64,000 nucleotides of DNA, from positions 372,001-436,000 of the forward strand of contig JBEVWC010000002.1 in NCBI GenBank assembly GCA_040506775.1, written 5' to 3'. This document shows positions 59,707 to 64,000 of the stretch, piece by piece. The stretch comes from Thiodiazotropha sp040506775. GTDB lineage: Bacteria > Pseudomonadota > Gammaproteobacteria > Chromatiales > Chromatiaceae. The stretch's first letter is position 1. Each line of letters starts with the position of its first letter. The notes beneath the pieces are model-generated. The model was given only the letters and a program-made list of their open reading frames with translations. It made no database searches and had not been told where the DNA came from. A program made the position numbers and the translations under genes.

Positions 59707-61233
59707 ATGAATGATAAACACGATCTCGACCTGATCATATCCGGTCATTTTCCCATTGTAGTGATCCAAACGCATGAGGAAACCCGTGCATTGCATTTGC
59801 TGAGAAGTATCGCTTTGGATAAAACCCGTCCATTGCTGATGTGGTCTATCACAGATGGCTTACGGGAAGATAATTCCACCATAAGAGAGCATGAGGTTAA
59901 CTGGGAAGAAGTTACCTACGAGGGCCAGACCGGCATTCGCAATCGTGACGAGCTTCATCCCGAAGAGATCCTGGCAAAATTGCCTGTTAATAATCGCCAT
60001 GCCATCGTGGCACTGCTGGATTTTCACCCCTTTCTGAATGAACCAAAGATAATCCGCAGGTTGAAAGAAATCGCAATACAACAGCCGCAGAACGGCATCA
60101 CCACAGTACTCATCAGCCATGCAGTGGAACTGCCAGCTGAATTACAACGACTCAGTGCCGGATTTCAAATGTCACTTCCGGATACCCAACAGATCAAGCA
60201 GATCATACAGGATGAGATTAAGGTCTGGTCGCTACGCAACGGCAACCAGAATATACGGGGCAGCAAAACCGCGTATCAGAAGCTTGCCCGGGTTCTCACA
60301 GGACTGACGATCAGCGATATCAAACGTCTGGTCCGAAATGCCATATACGATGATGGGGCGATTACACAAAGTGATATTCCCAAGGCCATGGAGGTCAAGT
60401 ACCAACTGATTGGCCAGGATGGACTGCTCTCGTTCGAATACGATACCGCGAAATTCGCCGAGGTAGGCGGTTTTTCTCGGCTTAAGACCTGGCTCGATCT
60501 GAGAAAATCCGCCTTTCTCGCAGATACCTCCGTACATATGGACCGGCCTAAGGGTATCTTGCTGCTCGGTGTGCAAGGAGGCGGAAAGAGCCTCGCCGCC
60601 AAGGCTGTGGCGGGAAGTTGGGGTATCCCTCTGCTGAGACTCGATTTTGGTGCGATGTATGACAAATACATCGGTGAATCTGAGAAAAACATCCGTACCG
60701 CCTTGCATGCGGCCGAGGCGATGTCGCCCTGTATTTTATGGATCGATGAAATAGAAAAGGGGATTGCCTCCGATGGTGGAGATGACGGAACCTCACGCAG
60801 GGTACTGGGCACGGTATTGACCTGGATGGCAGAACATGGAAAACCTGTCTTTATCGTCGCAACAGCCAACGATGTGCAGTCACTGCCCCCGGAATTGATC
60901 AGAAAAGGCCGCTTGGATGAGATATTTTTCATCGACCTGCCTAATCCGAGCGCCCGTGAAAGCATTTTGCAGATTCATCTGGAAAAACGATCGGTAGATA
61001 GTGCAAGAATCAATCTCAATACCCTTGTCGAGGCATCAGATGGATTTTCCGGCGCGGAAATCGAACAGGCAGTGGTATCCGCGTTGTATACCGCTCACGG
61101 GTCTCAGTCCTCCGTTTCGACCGGTTTGATTCTATCGGAAATCGAGAGAACACAACCTTTGTCCACAGTCATGTCGGAAAAAATCGATCAGCTAAGACAT
61201 TGGGCGGGTGGTCGTACCGTATCTGCCGATTGA
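59707..61233 (+). CDS. Ycf46-like AAA ATPase
   Basis: The 508-residue product has an N-terminal non-catalytic region and a C-terminal AAA domain with Walker A GVQGGGKSLA, Walker B ILWIDEIEKG, and the ARC-type RKGRLDEIFF. This matches the Ycf46-type ATPases of cyanobacteria and proteobacteria, of unknown substrate. The ATG at 59707 is used; TTG 59701 is upstream. The gene ends one base before the FIST gene on the opposite strand. Confidence 0.88.
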   Translation: MNDKHDLDLIISGHFPIVVIQTHEETRALHLLRSIALDKTRPLLMWSITDGLREDNSTIREHEVNWEEVTYEGQTGIRNRDELHPEEILAKLPVNNRHAIVALLDFHPFLNEPKIIRRLKEIAIQQPQNGITTVLISHAVELPAELQRLSAGFQMSLPDTQQIKQIIQDEIKVWSLRNGNQNIRGSKTAYQKLARVLTGLTISDIKRLVRNAIYDDGAITQSDIPKAMEVKYQLIGQDGLLSFEYDTAKFAEVGGFSRLKTWLDLRKSAFLADTSVHMDRPKGILLLGVQGGGKSLAAKAVAGSWGIPLLRLDFGAMYDKYIGESEKNIRTALHAAEAMSPCILWIDEIEKGIASDGGDDGTSRRVLGTVLTWMAEHGKPVFIVATANDVQSLPPELIRKGRLDEIFFIDLPNPSARESILQIHLEKRSVDSARINLNTLVEASDGFSGAEIEQAVVSALYTAHGSQSSVSTGLILSEIERTQPLSTVMSEKIDQLRHWAGGRTVSAD

Positions 61234-61234
61234 T

Positions 61235-62437
61235 TCAACCTTGGGACTCGCGTTCGCTGAACAGGGCGAATGAACTGGTATAGCCATGTAGAAAGGTTTT
61301 TCCTGAGACTGGACCGATCTCTCCGTTGCAGAAAAAACCACCCAGAGGTGTTGTATCGCCCATCAGACGATGAAATGCTTCACTATCGTGTCCGGGAGAT
61401 CCATAGAGTCCTTCACCACGGCCGGTACAAGAAAAGAGCAGCGCCCCCTTTGGGCGCGCGTCACCGAAACTGTCACGAGACCTGGTCAACACCAGTGCGA
61501 GATCCTCTTCAGAAGTCGAGGCATCGCGCAAGTGGAACTGTACCACCTGTTGTGGGTGAACTTCCGCCGCCACCTGGATTGAGCCTCGTTCCTGGTCAGC
61601 ACCGATCAGATTGCGGACCAGGTAATCACCCCGGGTATGGTGTGATTCCCCCGGATGCATGGCCAGTCCAAGAAACAGACTCTGTTGCATAAGGGCCTGA
61701 TCACGCTCGTTTGACTGTTCGTAGAGAAGATTCAGTTGAGGCAAGGGAGGCTTCCCATCGAGTTCCAGAATCTGTCCCCCTTCACAGGCAGTGACGAACA
61801 TTGGCTGACCAATGGGACGACAACCCTGAGCCACTGCTGTAGTCATTTCAACCGCCCCCCCGAGGGCCAGAATCAGAGCTCCGCTGTGATGAGTGGTTTG
61901 ATTGAGGAACAGGGCGGTATCCCCCGGACCGCGGGTACCACTCGCAAGTCCGCCGGCAATGACTGCCGAGGGAAAGCCGGTTTCTAGAGAACGTAGCAAT
62001 TGCTCGGATGGAAAGGTAAACGGATCGGCCAGGATGATGAATTGAGCAGGCTCTTCCCCCAGTTTTTCAGCCCAGGCAGAGCATTTCTGACTGTGCTCGG
62101 TGCCTGGCCCGAGAGCCTCGGCCTCGATATGCCAGGCATCCCATCGGGAATTGGGCAAACGTGCTGCAATCAATGTCACCGACGGTTGGAATTCGATTTC
62201 TGTATGATCCCCGATGACACCGCTTGCTGAGCATCCGAACAGTGTGGTGGGGCCGAGTTTTCTGTCCAGTCTTGCGGGTAACTCATCGAACCCGCTACGG
62301 TGGTGGTCGGTGATGAAGACGAAAACCAGATCCGGTTTTCCATCCAGATCTGTAAGCACCTGCTGAGAAACAGCATCCAGTGCGTGTTCCAGTTGCGGGT
62401 CGCGATTGACAGCTGTGGTCCAGCTCATGGTGTTCAT
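61235..62437 (-). CDS. FIST domain sensory protein
   Basis: The 400-residue product has the FIST N-terminal pattern (FVFITDHHR, LFGCSASGVIG) and the FIST_C pattern (LLFSCTGRGEGLYG, GGFFCNGEIGP). FIST domains bind small ligands, probably amino acids, in signalling proteins. Here there is no fused output domain, so it may act alone or with a partner. It lies opposite the AAA gene, one base apart. ATG 62437 or 62428 could start it. Confidence 0.88.
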   Translation of the reverse strand: MNTMSWTTAVNRDPQLEHALDAVSQQVLTDLDGKPDLVFVFITDHHRSGFDELPARLDRKLGPTTLFGCSASGVIGDHTEIEFQPSVTLIAARLPNSRWDAWHIEAEALGPGTEHSQKCSAWAEKLGEEPAQFIILADPFTFPSEQLLRSLETGFPSAVIAGGLASGTRGPGDTALFLNQTTHHSGALILALGGAVEMTTAVAQGCRPIGQPMFVTACEGGQILELDGKPPLPQLNLLYEQSNERDQALMQQSLFLGLAMHPGESHHTRGDYLVRNLIGADQERGSIQVAAEVHPQQVVQFHLRDASTSEEDLALVLTRSRDSFGDARPKGALLFSCTGRGEGLYGSPGHDSEAFHRLMGDTTPLGGFFCNGEIGPVSGKTFLHGYTSSFALFSERESQG

Positions 62438-62691
62438 AGCTTTTAGGTTATCAGGTTCCGATTGATAGAAAATAACAACTACAATTGGGGTTGTAACATG
62501 CCGCCAATGACCAACCTCTTAGCTAGGTTATAGCATTGAAATATCATGAATGTCCAAACATGGACCCGCCGATCGCGTGGAAATGCGCTTGCCAGGAGAA
62601 TATGTTTGATTTCAAACCGCCACAGGGTTTGATATGCGTCTGAAAAGACCCTCTAACACCTCAGCCTGCCTATTAATGATGATGACAACCA

Positions 62692-64000
62692 ATGAATGAA
62701 CTTCTCCAGGCCTCCAGCAACTACGTGATCTGCCGTTACTCACTGAGCGATGAGTACCGCATCTACCAACTGGATCCCGAGGCAGACAACTGCCTGATCC
62801 CCGTGGCATTGCCTGATGGCGTATCATTCGATCGCAGCTTCAGGATTGCCCAGGCGGGCGGTTATCTCCTGCAGTGGAGTGCCTTGAGTCAGCAGGGTGG
62901 GGTGCCCGGGTATCACTATAAGCTGTTATCACTTGACCTGAACACGGCGGATCCCCTGAACGGTCCGGTTCATCAGAGCGGATACTGGAAAAAGACGAAA
63001 TTCTGGGGAAACTATCGGGATCACTACAGCGATAACCCAGATGAAGGTCAGCATCTGGATCTCATTCCGATGTCCGGGTTCGTGTTGAGCATGATACCGG
63101 CCAAGGGCCGGGGAACCTTCGAACTCTGGAATTTTGATCCGCAACCGGACGCCCCCGGACAGGCCGATCCACTGCCCAGACCGTATTCTGGCCAAGGTGG
63201 GTTTTCCCTGATCAGACAGGGGCATAGTCTGATTTCCATCGCTAACTATGTGCTGGAACGACTCCCGGACCAGCGACATTACCGGTTGTGGAGTTTTGAC
63301 CCGCAACAGACCACACCACTCTCCCTGCCCACGATTCAGGCGGGGTGCTGGGAGCAGATCGATGCAGGACACCGACTCACGGCGATAGGTGCATACCTGC
63401 TTGACTGGCAACCCGCAGAAGGGCTCTTCCGGTTGTGGCGCTTCGCTCCGGATAAGCCCGATGTTCTGATCGGACCGGTTCGGGAGGGCCGGTTACCCGT
63501 CGGCATCTCCGTGGATGCGTCACTTACCGGCTACCAGTCTCGACATCCGATACGTAGCGATAGTGCGCAATCGCCAGGCACCCTGGACTTCATGCGTTCT
63601 AAAATCAAACATGTGGTCTATTACATGCTCGAAAGCCGTTCGTTCGATAACGTCTGCGGTTGGTTATACAAGAACCATGTTGCGAGTTGCCATTTCATCG
63701 GTAACCAGAAACCCTTTGACGGCGCCAGTACCGACGACTTCAACCTCGACGGTAATCGGAAGGTCCCTGTCAGTCTGTTCAAAGACGGCCAGTTGAGCGA
63801 GGCGTGGGATCTGATTGCCCTCGATCAGGATCCCTTCCATGACACCAGTGATAATCTTCAACAGATGTTTGCAACCTCGCCCGGATACTGGGGGAGGGCA
63901 GAACCGGACATGGGTGGTTTCATTCTCAACAATGCCAATCCACAGGTCATGCAGACCTTCAGTCCGGAACAACTGCCGGTACTGAATGGACTGGCAAGCC
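62692..64000 (+). CDS. Phospholipase C-type phosphoesterase, 3' truncated by window edge
   Basis: The frame is open from ATG 62692 to the right edge (436 codons). The first 290 residues hold repeats with a YxLWSFDP/FELWNFDP/FRLWRFAP pattern every 55-70 residues, suggesting a beta-propeller-like domain. From about residue 305 the phosphoesterase motif appears: IKHVVYYMLESRSFDNVCGW, where the Glu (314) starts the metal-binding ENRSFDH-like motif. No N-terminal signal peptide is visible. Bacterial enzymes of this family are phospholipases C or acid phosphatases; the start is not well supported by a Shine-Dalgarno sequence. Confidence 0.8.
   Translation, partial: MNELLQASSNYVICRYSLSDEYRIYQLDPEADNCLIPVALPDGVSFDRSFRIAQAGGYLLQWSALSQQGGVPGYHYKLLSLDLNTADPLNGPVHQSGYWKKTKFWGNYRDHYSDNPDEGQHLDLIPMSGFVLSMIPAKGRGTFELWNFDPQPDAPGQADPLPRPYSGQGGFSLIRQGHSLISIANYVLERLPDQRHYRLWSFDPQQTTPLSLPTIQAGCWEQIDAGHRLTAIGAYLLDWQPAEGLFRLWRFAPDKPDVLIGPVREGRLPVGISVDASLTGYQSRHPIRSDSAQSPGTLDFMRSKIKHVVYYMLESRSFDNVCGWLYKNHVASCHFIGNQKPFDGASTDDFNLDGNRKVPVSLFKDGQLSEAWDLIALDQDPFHDTSDNLQQMFATSPGYWGRAEPDMGGFILNNANPQVMQTFSPEQLPVLNGLAS

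Overview
The window reads as a chromosomal segment of a gammaproteobacterium. The gene order of the nitrogen-fixation block (nifHDKT, nafY, LRV, nifENX and accessory genes, iscA-nifU-nifS, nifV-cysE, nifW-nifZ-nifM-clpX) closely follows the Azotobacter vinelandii major nif cluster. DraT/DraG nitrogenase control, a flavodiiron protein, and a type III secretion system suggest a microaerophilic or facultative, possibly host-associated sulfur-oxidising lineage such as the Sedimenticola / Ca. Thiodiazotropha group. That lineage is an inference from gene content; no 16S or marker-gene comparison was possible.

Region 1 (1-8500) is the left nif flank. It holds an unrecognised truncated gene, nifO, a flavodiiron protein, two 2Fe-2S ferredoxins (one a FeSII/Shethna II homologue), nifQ and draG. 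A minus-strand operon follows, encoding a SIR2-like protein, a small four-Cys protein and a hemerythrin. It carries its own sigma54 -24/-12 promoter and NifA-type upstream site. Next come two small genes, a repeat-rich gap and draT, divergent from nifH. Region 2 (8400-34423) is the core nif cluster. At least four sigma54 promoters with TGT-N10-ACA sites precede nifH, nifE, iscA and nifV. Structural genes, FeMo-cofactor scaffold and carrier proteins, electron carriers, Fe-S supply, homocitrate synthesis and NifH maturation are all represented. A short island (23.3-26.2 kb) with a DUF4062 protein, a MITE-like inverted repeat and a gamma-glutamylcyclotransferase interrupts it.

Region 3 (34403-38706) is a DNA-repair module. 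A YprB/MrfB-like exonuclease and a YprA/MrfA-like helicase are divergent from a LexA-type repressor whose recognition helix differs from that of E. coli LexA; a palindrome lies between them. Region 4 (38850-59122) contains an RTX-repeat protein and then a type III secretion locus. sctU and a FliO-like gene run leftward. A lytic transglycosylase and sctV, C, D, (F), I, J, K, L, N, O, (P), an unknown gene, a soluble histidine kinase/FixJ-type regulator pair, and sctQ, R, S, T run rightward. The rightward part is clearly more AT-rich than the nif region, which suggests separate acquisition. No translocon or recognised effector genes are in view. Region 5 (59.1-64 kb) has a Ycf46-like AAA ATPase, a FIST-domain protein and a truncated phospholipase C-type phosphoesterase.

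Functionally, the nif region is a complete Mo-nitrogenase system with added oxygen protection (FeSI, FeSII, flavodiiron protein, hemerythrin) and NAD-dependent ADP-ribosylation control (DraT/DraG). The most unusual items are the NifA/sigma54-type SIR2-hemerythrin operon, the FliO-like gene fused operonically to sctU, and the LexA-variant/MrfAB module.
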